NCBI RefSeq assembly: GCF_023159225.1
Contig: NC_063172.1
Span: 35,716,832 to 35,780,831, forward strand
Length of the DNA: 64,000 nucleotides
Source: Perognathus longimembris pacificus
Taxonomy: Eukaryota > Chordata > Mammalia > Rodentia > Heteromyidae
Direction of reading: 5' to 3'
Positions 51,501 to 58,762 of the stretch are shown piece by piece; position 1 is the first letter of the stretch, and each line of letters opens with the position of its first letter. Under the pieces are notes generated by a model that was given only the letters and a program-made list of their open reading frames with translations, did no database searches and was not told where the DNA came from. A program made the translations under genes and the position numbers.

Positions 51501-53260
51501 AAGGGATAGTGCTTAGGCCCTGAATTTAAGCCCCAGTGCCAGCACACAAAAAATGAAAAGAAAAAAATCTCCATCAAAAGTGGAGTAAGCGCAGGATACT
51601 AGAGGTTCATGCTATAATCCTATAGTCCTAACTAATGCATGACTCAATGATACAGTGCCTGCCTAGAAAATATAAGGTGCTGAGTTCAAACCCCAGTACC
51701 ACAAAAGGACAAAAGGAAAATTTATGTTAAAGTGCTCCACAATCATGTTAACTACAATGATAAATACCAGTTCAAATAATGAAAGTTAACATATTTTTTT
51801 TTTTTTTTTTTTTTTTGCTAATCCTGGGGCTTGAACTCAGGGCCTGAGCACTGTCCCTGGCTTCTTTTTGCTCAACTCTACCACTTGAGCCATAACCCCA
51901 CTCTGGCTTTTTCTACATATGTGCTGAGGAATCGAACCCAGGGCTCCATGTATACAACACGAGCACTTCACTAAACACTAGGCCGTATTCCCAGCCCCAA
52001 CATGTTCTTATTTACTTATTTACATCATTTATTACACCTTGATCACCAAGCACTTTAGTGACTTACGTTTGTGTTCCCTTTTGGATCTTACAAGATCCTG
52101 TGATTAAACAGCAAAAACATTTGTTCCATCATTATCTGCGTAGAAAATTGTGCACAGAAGGGCTGGGTAACTTTGCTCAGGTTACAATCCTACCCATTGG
52201 CAGTTCTAGGGCTACATGTCTAATCTTCCAAGTTTTATTTGCAGGTAAATAGGTAAAGTAGTGTACCTTCTTTGCTGACTGATCTCCCTTACAGGAACAC
52301 ACTGCCACGTAAACCTAGTCAGAAACACATTAATGAAAGTGATATATGAGCATGTCGGAGTGACTTCATTCTCCTTCTCATTCTTTGATGCTAATAAGCA
52401 GCTTAACAGAAGTAACCATCTGTGTTCAGGTGCTACAGGCAAGACAACATCCTTCTACACACCTCATTCTCTTTGGAAGCCAGCTTCAATTGCTCTAGCT
52501 CCTCTCTATGTTTCTGTTCCATTTCTTTTTCCAACTTAGCAACATCTTCGGTGAGTTGCTTCCTCCTCTTTTTGTCATTCTTGGGAACAGCATTCTTCAT
52601 ACCTTGAATTTTTGCTAAAAAGCCACCAAAGACAAAAAAAAAAATCAGAAACTTGGGAATAACTGGTGAAGAACCAGTGAAGGTCAGAAATATATAGGAA
52701 AACTAATTACAGAAGCAAGAAGTGTAAACGGAACAACAATCAAACAGCTACAGAGAAGGGATGGGAGTAAACTTGAGACCAAACACTTCATTCACAGAAA
52801 CATGAATGTGTTGATTAGTGGAGAAGGGGAGTGGATGAAACAAGTTTTCAACACGTTAAGTACCTTCTAAAACCCCCGAACTAAGGCATGCACATACATT
52901 TTTGCACCCACTGGGGCCACCCGCTAGGGCAGGCCCGGGCAAGGGGGGAGCTGGGCGGGTATCGGTCCTCGTGGGAGACCCGGGATCCGCCGGCCGGCGC
53001 GGGGCTAGCAGTGCACGGCGGGGGTCGGCAGAGGGCGACTGCGGGAGGAAGGGCCGGAGGACGCGGGGAGCGGAGGACCCAGCTGGGTCAGGAAAGAACC
53101 CATAGAAAAGACCGGCCCCCCACGCCCCGCCCCCGGAGGTCTGCATGATCGTCGGTCGGCGCGGCCGGGGCGGGTCACCTTGCAACTCCTTCTTCTCCTT
53201 GCGGTGCCGCCTCGCCAGCTGTTCCTCCTCGTCCAGCTCCTCGGCCAGGTCAGCCTCCAT
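36470..53260 (-). CDS. OTUD6B: OTUD6B, OTU-domain deubiquitinase, complete, 7 coding exons
   Basis: The exons at 53179-53260, 52463-52614, 49706-49786, 43654-43966, 41069-41130, 37146-37252 and 36470-36554 total 882 nt, giving 293 residues plus a TAG stop, the length I know for human OTUD6B. The N-terminal third (residues 1-120) is charged and helical, with [11 protein letters not shown] and [20 protein letters not shown]. The C-terminal half is the OTU cysteine-protease domain: PSDGHCMY carries Asp155 and Cys158, and GEHYNSV carries His277, the expected catalytic residues. The family removes ubiquitin; human OTUD6B is linked to translation-initiation complexes and proteasome assembly, and its loss causes a neurodevelopmental syndrome. 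The start was chosen for its GCCATGG context and match to known orthologues. A CpG-island promoter lies just upstream. No frameshift or missing key residue is seen. Confidence 0.96.
37146..37252 (-). CDS. OTUD6B: OTUD6B coding exon 6
   Basis: A 107-nt exon for residues 231-265 plus two bases of codon 266: [20 protein letters not shown] then [15 protein letters not shown]. The acceptor is CTTGTAG. GTAAGT is taken as the donor, which leaves GT of a valine codon that the next exon completes with A. This is the OTU beta-strand region before the catalytic histidine. Confidence 0.95.
37645..37855 (-). repeat. B1-ID composite SINE
   Basis: CCAATTCTGGGACTTGGACT to GGCAAGAGCCACCAGCAGG; the middle is diverged. 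Located in OTUD6B intron 5. Confidence 0.75.
37880..38150 (-). mobile_element. L1-type 3' end
   Basis: TTATTGTCAAGGTGATGTAC, AGTGAGTCCATTTCTTGTCA, a CT-rich tract, then TTGTCTTGTAAGTATTGCTG and CTTTTACCCTTTGTCTCACC, the reverse of the 31015 copy. Confidence 0.7.
38305..38385 (+). repeat. ID-like monomer
   Basis: TAGTTGTGTAGCTCAAGTGG and TAGAACACTTGACTAGCAGG, then a shortened B-box region and a CAA tail. Confidence 0.6.
38734..38968 (+). repeat. B1-ID composite SINE
   Basis: CTTATGCCTATAATCCTAGG, GGCCATCAAAAAGCCAGAAT, GTGTGGCTCAAGTAGTAGAG and poly(A). Confidence 0.83.
39919..40040 (+). repeat. ID-like monomer
   Basis: GGGCCTGGGGGCATGGTCGA, TAGAGTGCTTGCCTAGAAAG and AGTTCAAATCCCAGTAATGC, then an A/C-rich tail. 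Confidence 0.75.
40046..40255 (+). repeat. B1-type SINE with extended right part
   Basis: GTAGTTCACACCTGTAATCA, AGCTACTAGTCAGGCAAAGA and CAAGACTCTATCC, then a degraded tail. Confidence 0.65.
40432..40745 (-). repeat. Two B1 SINEs in tandem orientation
   Basis: The first (40432-40550) has CAGTGCTGGGATTATAGTTA. The second (40625-40745) has TCTGTAGCCCAAGCTGGCCT and ATGCTGGGATTACAGGCACA. Both are reversed and lie in intron 5 about 320 nt from exon 5. Confidence 0.85.
41069..41130 (-). CDS. OTUD6B: OTUD6B coding exon 5
   Basis: A 62-nt exon completing codon 210 and encoding [20 protein letters not shown] then E, residues 210-230. The WGG segment is a conserved structural part of the OTU fold. 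The acceptor is CTCTGCAG and the donor GAG/GTAAGT, a full consensus. It ends on a codon boundary. Confidence 0.96.
41131..42780. other. OTUD6B intron 4, unassigned part
   Basis: No confident repeat. The 104-codon open frame at 41233-41547 on the antisense strand has no family signature. Confidence 0.4.
42783..43585 (-). mobile_element. L1 ORF2 fragment (reverse-transcriptase region), internal piece
   Basis: Conceptual translation matches the L1 reverse transcriptase: [43 protein letters not shown] residues, then the DDMILYL active-site strand and [17 protein letters not shown] short deletion before DDM at about 43272-43285 breaks the frame and creates a stop, and later stops follow, so it is dead. 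Both element ends are missing. It runs in the same direction as OTUD6B and begins about 70 nt beyond the exon 4 donor. Confidence 0.93.
43654..43966 (-). CDS. OTUD6B: OTUD6B coding exon 4, catalytic-core exon
   Basis: The largest coding exon (313 nt, residues 106-209 plus one base). It starts [20 protein letters not shown], continues through [20 protein letters not shown], which carries the OTU Asp155 and Cys158, and ends [11 protein letters not shown]. The acceptor is CATTTTAG. The donor CCAG/GTTATT is weak at +3 to +6. Reading through the donor adds ten residues and then a stop. An L1 fragment begins about 70 nt beyond this donor. Confidence 0.97.
44188..44295 (+). repeat. B1-like SINE
   Basis: TGCCACATGCCTATAATCCC, GAAATCAGGAGGCATTATCT and TTAAGACTCAGTCTTAAAAG, leading into a purine tail. 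Confidence 0.75.
44296..44512 (+). repeat. Polypurine GA/GGGA tract in OTUD6B intron 3
   Basis: About 215 bp almost entirely A and G on the plus strand (polypyrimidine in the OTUD6B transcript), a SINE tail expansion about 330 nt upstream of exon 4. Confidence 0.93.
44556..44900 (-). repeat. B1-ID composite SINE followed by B1
   Basis: 44556-44782: GTGCTTGAAGTCAGGGCCTG to GGATTACAGGCCTGAGCCAC. 44786-44900: a separate reversed B1 with TTTGCTATGTAGCCCAGCAT and CTAAAATTACAAGTGTACAC. Confidence 0.83.
44901..46734. other. OTUD6B intron 3, unassigned
   Basis: No exon, gene or clear repeat. Confidence 0.4.
46735..46920 (-). repeat. B1-ID composite SINE
   Basis: GTGGCTTGAACTCAGGGCCT, TACCACTCTTGAGCTACAAG, then GCTAGGATTACAGGCATGAA. 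Confidence 0.83.
47179..47390 (+). mobile_element. ID-dimer SINE with AAAT tail
   Basis: GGGGCTGGGAATATGGCCTA, right half GCCAGAAGTGGCACTGTGGC to GGACTGGCATGC, then an (AAAT)n tail. A near-perfect ATAAAGGTTTCA / ATAAATGTTTCA duplication flanks it. Confidence 0.93.
48044..48272 (-). repeat. B1-ID composite SINE
   Basis: TATGGAGCTTGAACTCAAGG, TGCTCAAGGCTAGCTCTCTA, then GATCCTCAGATCTCAGCTTC. Confidence 0.8.
48655..48775 (+). repeat. B1 SINE
   Basis: TGATAATCCCAGCACTTGGG then AGGCAGAGGCATAAAAACTA and GAAGCTAGCCTGAGGAACAT. Confidence 0.75.
48829..49705. other. OTUD6B intron 3 end, mostly unassigned
   Basis: 48829-49020 is pyrimidine-rich and may be a decayed L1 3' end (minus). The rest has no recognised feature. 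Confidence 0.35.
49706..49786 (-). CDS. OTUD6B: OTUD6B coding exon 3
   Basis: A symmetric 81-nt exon (27 codons, residues 79-105) encoding [20 protein letters not shown] then SKAQKRR. The acceptor is CTTTAG and the donor CGG/GTATGA. Because it is phase 0-0, skipping it would preserve the reading frame. Confidence 0.94.
50247..50490 (+). repeat. B1-ID composite SINE
   Basis: GCTCGTGTCTGTAATTCTAG, TTACCTTCAATTAACCACCA, GAGCTGTAGCTCAAGTGGTA and poly(A). Confidence 0.87.
50491..51355. other. OTUD6B intron 2, unassigned
   Basis: AT-rich, with no gene or repeat I can defend. Confidence 0.4.
51361..51720 (+). repeat. Two decayed B1-ID-type SINEs
   Basis: 51361-51560 has CTGGCACTGGTGGCTCATGC, an A17 linker and AAGCCCCAGTGCCAGCAC. 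51590-51715 has TAGAGGTTCATGCTATAATC and GAGTTCAAACCCCAGTACCA. Confidence 0.7.
51794..51998 (-). mobile_element. ID-dimer SINE
   Basis: Poly(T), GCTAATCCTGGGGCTTGAAC to GTATTCCCAGCCCC, with small deletions in both halves. Located in OTUD6B intron 2 about 460 nt from exon 2. Confidence 0.9.
52463..52614 (-). CDS. OTUD6B: OTUD6B coding exon 2
   Basis: Encodes the end of codon 28 to residue 78: [18 protein letters not shown], then a heptad-like [20 protein letters not shown] segment likely to form a coiled coil. The acceptor is TTTTTAG. The donor GAG/GTGTGT departs from the usual GTRAGT at positions +4 and +6. It ends on a codon boundary. Confidence 0.95.
53179..53260 (-). CDS. OTUD6B: OTUD6B coding exon 1
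   Basis: Encodes residues 1-27 ([20 protein letters not shown], then KEKKELQ) plus the first base of codon 28. It ends CAAG before a GTGACC donor. The ATG lies in GCCATGG, a strong initiation context, and the acidic start followed by a basic stretch matches OTUD6B orthologues. An in-frame ATG without intervening stop lies 33 codons upstream at 53357-53359, so a 326-residue form is formally possible. Confidence 0.95.
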
Positions 53261-53376
53261 GGCCTCCGGGGTGGCCGGGCACACGTGCCACTGGAGGGCA
53301 CACGCGGCGGCTGGGGGAAAAGGCGCACCACCGACAAGCAAGCACCTCCCACTCGTCATCCCTCACCCGGAGCGCC

Positions 53377-53381
53377 ATTGG
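53377..53381 (-). promoter_or_regulatory. CCAAT box (proximal)
   Basis: ATTGG on the plus strand is CCAAT on the OTUD6B strand, about 117 bp upstream of the ATG. It is a plausible NF-Y site, pairing with another at 53498-53502. Confidence 0.45.
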
Positions 53382-53466
53382 CCACCATAGGGCCCCAGCC
53401 CCACCTTTAAGGCGGCACCGGATCTGAGCCGGGCCCTGGGAACCGGGTAGAAGCGGAGTGGAGTGC

Positions 53467-53478
53467 TGCGCGTGCGCA
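53467..53478 (-). promoter_or_regulatory. NRF1 palindrome-type site
   Basis: The minus strand reads TGCGCACGCGCA, an exact fit to the NRF1 consensus YGCGCAYGCGCR, about 210 bp upstream of the OTUD6B ATG inside the CpG island. Confidence 0.7.
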
Positions 53479-53497
53479 CTCCCAAGATCCCGCTCGG

Positions 53498-53502
53498 ATT
53501 GG
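53498..53502 (-). promoter_or_regulatory. CCAAT box (distal)
   Basis: A second ATTGG, that is CCAAT on the minus strand, about 120 bp further from the gene than the first and just beyond the NRF1 motif. Confidence 0.45.
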
Positions 53503-53609
53503 ACTGGGAGGCCAGGGAGGAAGCGCAGACAGGCGGACCCGCCCCCCGATGATGACTGACAATTCGCCTCAGCCTCTTCACATTAAACTACGCGCCAGGC
53601 CACTGGCTC

Positions 53610-53637
53610 TGACGTAAGGCGCGTGGAGATGACGCAA
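53610..53637. promoter_or_regulatory. Paired CRE/ATF-like motifs
   Basis: TGACGTAA at 53610-53617 and TGACGCAA at 53630-53637 are in the same orientation, with starts 20 bp apart. The first is a near-CRE; the second resembles ATF or C/EBP-ATF composite sites. They sit at the outer edge of the CpG island, where they could serve either direction. Confidence 0.5.
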
Positions 53638-53657
53638 CGTGAGGAGCTAGGGACCAT

Positions 53658-53693
53658 CTTTCCATCTGGTTTCCTGGCTCGAAAGATGGAAAG
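53658..53693. other. 10-bp inverted repeat at CpG-island edge
   Basis: CTTTCCATCT (53658-53667) and AGATGGAAAG (53684-53693) are exact reverse complements around a 16-nt loop. Each arm contains an AGATGG / CCATCT core, a partial YY1-like motif. Confidence 0.6.
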
Positions 53694-54028
53694 TGTTTTG
53701 GTATCTGACTAGCTTGGCCAAGGAGAGTTATTGCAAAGATAAGTGAGGAAAAAGATCATTTTAATAAATAATAAGGCAGTGGGCTATCAGTGGAGATCTC
53801 TGGGTGGCTTCACACGTCGGCTAGATAAGCTCTTTATTTTCAAGAGCGTGCTGCTGCGTTTCGGAAGACACGAACAGAGCCTAGGAAAGGAAAGCATGAC
53901 CGGTGGTAACGGAGATCACACGGACACAAGCTACGGAGTGTGAAGTACCGTGTGATAGATACTAGGGCGTGGAGCCCTCGGCTCCGTGTGTATATACAGT
54001 AAGCACGTGGAAGCTTCGTTGAGTTAGA
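53694..54028. other. Upstream flank of OTUD6B, possible divergent-transcript region
   Basis: Moderately CpG-containing unique sequence. In human a lncRNA starts on this side of OTUD6B; no exon can be supported here. Confidence 0.3.
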
Positions 54029-54044
54029 GAAAAAGTGTAGGCCG

Positions 54045-54255
54045 GGCTGGGGATATGGCCTAGTGGCTAGAGTGCTTGCCTCCTATACATGAGGCCCTGG
54101 GTTCGATTCCCCAACACCACATATACAGAAAATGGCCAGAAGTGGCGCTGTGGCTCAAGTGGCAGAGTGCTAGCCTTGAGCGGGAAGAAGCCAGGGACAG
54201 TGCTCAGGCCCTGAGTCCAAGGCCCAGGACTGGCCAAAAAAAAAAAAAAAGAAAA
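54045..54255 (+). mobile_element. ID-dimer SINE, young, perfect 16-bp target duplication
   Basis: GGCTGGGGATATGGCCTAGT, B box GGTTCGATTCC, right half with TTGAGCGGGAAGAAGCCAGG and AAGGCCCAGGACTGGCC. GAAAAAGTGTAGGCCG is exact at 54029-54044 and 54256-54271. It lies about 0.8 kb upstream of the OTUD6B start. Confidence 0.96.
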
Positions 54256-54740
54256 GAAAAAGTGTAGGCCGGATTGAGCTCAAAGTCAGATTATTGCAGT
54301 GTGATGCCGAACAAGAGGTGTTCGCAGAACGCAGAGCCCAAGGGGGAAGGAGGTCAGTGTGAGAGGGGAAAATCACAACAGGATTGCCTGAGACAGTTTA
54401 AAGTCAGTGAAGCTGAACCGGGAATGAAGGAACTATCCGAAGAATTTTCTCTGAGTTAAGACGGACGAGGCCTCCAAATGGGAAAAGCTCACACAGCACC
54501 TTTTAAATTTAACGAAAGGAAAGAAATATATGTAGAAATCTGACGACCTTTTAAACTTAAAGGGTCAAGAAAAAATATTACAAGCTGGATCCTGGCAGAG
54601 GAGTCAGTAACATATAAAACAACAAAAGTCAACCAGAACTCATATTTATATCTTGCAGTTCTAAATGTCAGAAGAAAATGGGACCGTACAGTTTTAAGGA
54701 AAAAAATAATTGTTGAACCGAGAATTATGCACCTTGCCAT

Positions 54741-54741
<1 letters not shown>

Positions 54742-54799
<58 letters not shown>

Positions 54800-54989
54800 C
54801 AGTCCTGGGTCTTGAACTGAGGGACTGAGCACTGTCCTTTGCTTCTTTTTGCTCAAGGCTAGCACTCTACCACTTGAGCCATAGCCTCACTTCTGGCTTT
54901 TTCTACATATGTGGTGCTGAGGAGTCGAACCCAGGGCTTCATGTATTTGAGGCAGACGCTCTACTACTGGGCCATATTCCCAGACCCCC
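54742..54989 (-). mobile_element. ID-dimer SINE with 56-T tail
   Basis: T56 at 54742-54797, then GCCAGTCCTGGGTCTTGAAC to CATATTCCCAGACCCC. Confidence 0.92.
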
Positions 54990-55889
54990 AAAGTTACTAT
55001 TTCAATGTGAAGGCAACTGAAAGACATTCTCAGAAATGCAAGGCTTAAGAATGTCAACCAAGAATCTTTCCTGAAAAGTTTTCTGAAATGGTCAATGCAG
55101 ACAACAGAGAACATGAAACAAAAAAAACACAAGTAGGGAATTGTGTAAAAGAAAAATGAGCATGAATGTTGTTGGGACATTACATTTACACTGATATGTT
55201 TATGGTAGTACATAGATTATAAGCTGGATCCAGAAAGTATGATTTTTACAGTTTTTTAGGGATGTTTGTTGTTTGGTGTATATGAAACAGTGTTCTTAAA
55301 TTTATAATTCCTCTGTCTCTGCCTCCTAGAAATTACAAACTTGTACTACTCACCCTGTGTTATGTGTCATAAACTGAAAAGCATGCCAGAAACTAGTGTA
55401 CTGGGAAAATAAATACTGTTTTATTTTTAGCATGTAGTGGGTTTTTTTTTAATTAAGCCACTACATGCAGTGTTTTATTTTATCTTGTTCTTATTTTCAG
55501 CAATGGCATTAATTACTTTTTGGATGAAGTTTATGAGTGTACTACAGCATTCCTTTCCGCACTTCCAGTCTCCACATGTCACCACTGTTAATAAAAGTAC
55601 TTATTATTAATGCTTCAGTAGAAAATGCACCAGCTTGATCCTTACTAGCTGTACTACTTAGCCTGAAGAAACAAAGTACCAAAAGCTCCATAGTTTAAAA
55701 GAAAATTTTATTATCTCATAATTCTGAAGGCCAAAGTCAAGGTGTTAGTATTACCATCTTCTTTTTACTAGTACTGAATCCCTGAGGCTTATTATTTACT
55801 CTCTTCAGCTTACTTTACTTTTCAGCTTATTGTTTTTGTTTGTTTCTACTTTCTTAAAAGATGTGGGTTTTTTTTCACTTTTTGAGGGT
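54990..55889. other. Intergenic, unassigned
   Basis: No supported feature. A 10-bp palindromic pair CCACTACATG / CATGTAGTGG lies near 55434-55468. Confidence 0.35.
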
Positions 55890-55921
55890 TTTTGTTTTGT
55901 TTTATTTTGGGTTTTGTTTTT

Positions 55922-56129
55922 TGTTTTTTTTTTGCCAGTCCTGGTGATTAGATTCAGGGCCTGAGCACTGTCCCTGGCTTCTGGCTTCTTCTTGCTCAAG
56001 GCTAGTACCCTACCACTTGAGCCACAACACCACTTCAGGCTTTTTCTGTTTATGTGGTGCTGAGGAATTGAACCCAGGGCTTCATGCATGCAAGGCAAGC
56101 ACTCTACCACTAAGCCACATTCTCAGCCC
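55922..56129 (-). mobile_element. ID-dimer SINE
   Basis: A GTTTT-rich tail (from 55890), then GCCAGTCCTGGTGATTAGAT to CACATTCTCAGCCCA, with a short CTTCTGG duplication inside the right half. Confidence 0.9.
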
Positions 56130-57189
56130 AGTGTTCTTATTTTTAATAGATAATTTTTCTCGACTGTTTTAAGCACACTCCAGACATTTTTATATAATAT
56201 ATTTCTACGTTTCCCAAGTTCTCTGTACTGTCTATTTTGTTTTCTTTAATGTATGAGGCATTTGGCATGAGGCATTGTTGCTAGTTTTGACCAGCAGATT
56301 CTATGGTGATAGATGATGAGATGCCCATACGGTGATATCTCAAAAGGTCGCTCATTAAATACTATTCCAATTACCACCACGGGGTGAGGAATGCATTTAC
56401 CTGACAGATACAGTTAAGCTCAAGTTCTCTCCCCCAACCTTCAAGATTATAAGGTTCAGGTTGACTTTCTTAAGGGAACTACAGGTTCTAGACAAAAGGG
56501 CACATTCCAAGAGGTAGATGTCAAAAAAGTCAGGAAGCACTTCAGCAGTTTTGGTAAGGAATCCAGGAATTTCCTCACTGTCATGTGTGCATACAGGCAC
56601 TTGTGACAGGAATTAATGCAAAATGTCAAACACTCTTAATCCTGTGTCGTTAGACATAGGATAAACAAGTAAACAGTGTTTTCCACTGATATCATTCATA
56701 ATTCAAGCACACTGTTAAGTTTCCTTCAGCCAGTCATTGTCCTGTCAGGGCTGTAAGGTTCACACACACATTGTTAGAAATCTTCATCTTTCGTTTTTTG
56801 ACTCATTTAGAAGTTGCAAAAAATAATAATAAATAAAAGTTCCTGTGTGCCCTTCTGCCGGTTCCTTCTATGTGATCAAAGCCAGAAAATAAAACTAACC
56901 ACAGGCTTATTTCAATCTTCTCTTTTTACAAAAACTGTTGCATGTTTGTAGAAGGATTATATTAAGTTTAGTGTGTGTGTAGACTTATGGAAGTGACCAA
57001 AGTCATGGTGCAAAGCTATTTTACCCTCTCAGGGAAACACTTTTCTGCTCCTACACAGTCATACCTTCCTTGAGCCCTAGCTATTTTACAGCCTCCTCAT
57101 TCCTGAACATATTTCTTCATCTATCTATGCATTTGTCCAGATCTTCTTTAAAACTTTTGGATATATTTAAATATTTTTGTGGTAAAGAT
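56130..57189. other. Intergenic, unassigned
   Basis: No recognised gene. The small minus-strand open frame at 56397-56600 is not recognisable. Confidence 0.4.
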
Positions 57190-57575
57190 TATAGAGTATT
57201 TTTGTTGTGGTAGTAGTTGTTGTTGGGATTGAATTCAGTTGGTCACACTTGCTAAGCAGGTACTTCACAATTTAAACCACACTTCCAGCCCCTTTCTGTG
57301 TTGGTCATTTTCAACGTAGGTTCCCTCTGGTGCCCAGGTTGGTCTGGGCTGTGATTGTTCTACTTGTGCTTTCTCCTAGTAGGAGGGAATGACCTGTGCA
57401 TATCACTGCAGCAGCCATTGTGTTTTCCCTTTAGCTGGGATGATAGGCTCTCTTTACTCCAACATTGGTTGAGTTTTCAACTGTTATGCCTGGGCTGGCA
57501 TCAAACTGTGATCATCTGATCTTGTCACCCAGTCAGCTAGGATTACAGACTTTAGCCACTGTACCTGGCTTGTGT
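57190..57575 (-). repeat. Old ID monomer followed by B1-like sequence
   Basis: 57205-57292 has GGGATTGAATTCAGTTGGTC and TTGCTAAGCAGGTACTTCAC, ending CCAGCCCC. 57300-57570 has two B1-like pieces ending GCTAGGATTACAGACTTTAG. Confidence 0.55.
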
Positions 57576-57579
57576 ACTG

Positions 57580-58745
57580 TGTTTTATATTAATTTTGTAT
57601 AATTTTGAAAATGTTAATTTATATTTCCTATTGTGTGATTATTGATTTACATATAATTATTGGTCTTTCTAGGGCCTATCTTTAAGTTCTATATCTTCAA
57701 ATTAGTTTACTTTCTCCATTCTCTTTCAAAAGGAAAAAATGTATATGTCTTCTACTTATGAAAAACAGATCTCTAAGTCTTCCTACCTCCTCATAGCAAT
57801 ATTTATAAATCCTCATCATCATTTGTGTGATCATTAAAGTAATTCTTGAAACAGAGTCTTTTCTGTCAGACAAAAATTTCTCTATTTTCCTTAACATTTT
57901 TTGGAGGACAATTTTGCTTGAATGTCTATATCAGAAAATTTATAATTATTTACAACTTTGTAGAGCTGGAAAGGTATGACTTTCCTCATTTATTGTAAGG
58001 GTAATGGATAGCACTATTATAACAAGACACAGATTAACAAGTTCTCTCTAGTTAATGGTATTTATTAATTAACCTAATTAATATTTAATTTGTTAAATTA
58101 GTTTATTAATTATTAAATCACTTCCTCTTGTTTCATGACATTAATGGAAAGTTACATGATATGAGAAGCTTCAGAAATAAAGAAAGATATTTTTACACTT
58201 GGTTCAATGAAGAATGAAGAGCTATGGAGAAATGAGATTGGACAAGATGGTGTAAGCTAGTAGAATAAAGTGCAAACCTACCATGGCCTGTTCACATTCT
58301 CCTTATTTCTCTGTGTGTTTGTTTGTTCCTTCAGAGTACGGGACAGGACCTCTGTAGAATGAGTGTTAAGAGAAGGTGGACAGTGATTTTATGGCTTTCT
58401 TTGGGGCAGAGAGATTCTGTTTTTTATGACAACCTTGAATTCTGGCTTATATAACTCTCCTCATAGGAGAAGAGTGAGAAACAGCAAGAGAGAAAGCAAG
58501 AGAGAGACTTTACTTGCAAGGCTGCCACTTCTGAGGCCTTCCAAGCTCCTCTAGTTCCCAGTACCCAGCATGCTGAAATATCATACTTTGGGAACAACTT
58601 TAATAATGATACCACTTTAATAAGTTATTTGTTAGGCAGTATTAGCTGAAATTTAGCATTTTTAATATCATTGTAGCACATGAAATTCTTACAATGATTT
58701 TCTTCTTTTTGGAACCTTAAGTTAAAAAAGTGAAATTTGTATTGT
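57580..58745. other. Intergenic, AT-rich, unassigned
   Basis: TTAATTAATT-rich stretch near 58060-58120; no gene evidence. Confidence 0.45.
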
Positions 58746-58762
58746 TTAAAAATAATAGAAGA

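Larger units (their letters stand above)
52915..53660. promoter_or_regulatory. OTUD6B: CpG-island promoter of OTUD6B
   Basis: This is the only CpG-dense block in the window (many CGCG, GCCGG and CCCGCCCC strings in otherwise AT-rich DNA). It spans coding exon 1, the start of intron 1 and about 400 bp upstream. There is no TATA box. Promoter motifs cluster at 53377-53637. Transcription probably starts on the minus strand between about 53280 and 53480. Such islands are often bidirectional; human OTUD6B has a divergent lncRNA (OTUD6B-AS1), but no transcript of it can be shown here. Confidence 0.85.

Noticed and set aside
53005..53352. Overlapping GC-rich open frames in the CpG island on both strands
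   Set aside because: High GC removes stop codons by chance. They are out of frame with the recognised exon and have no family signature.
52856..53359. 167-codon open frame over OTUD6B exon 1
   Set aside because: It is exon 1 read through its donor into CpG-rich intron 1; the true product splices at 53179.
55434..55468. CCACTACATG / CATGTAGTGG inverted pair
   Set aside because: Short, in AT-rich intergenic DNA, with no terminal repeats or flanking duplication to make a transposon case.
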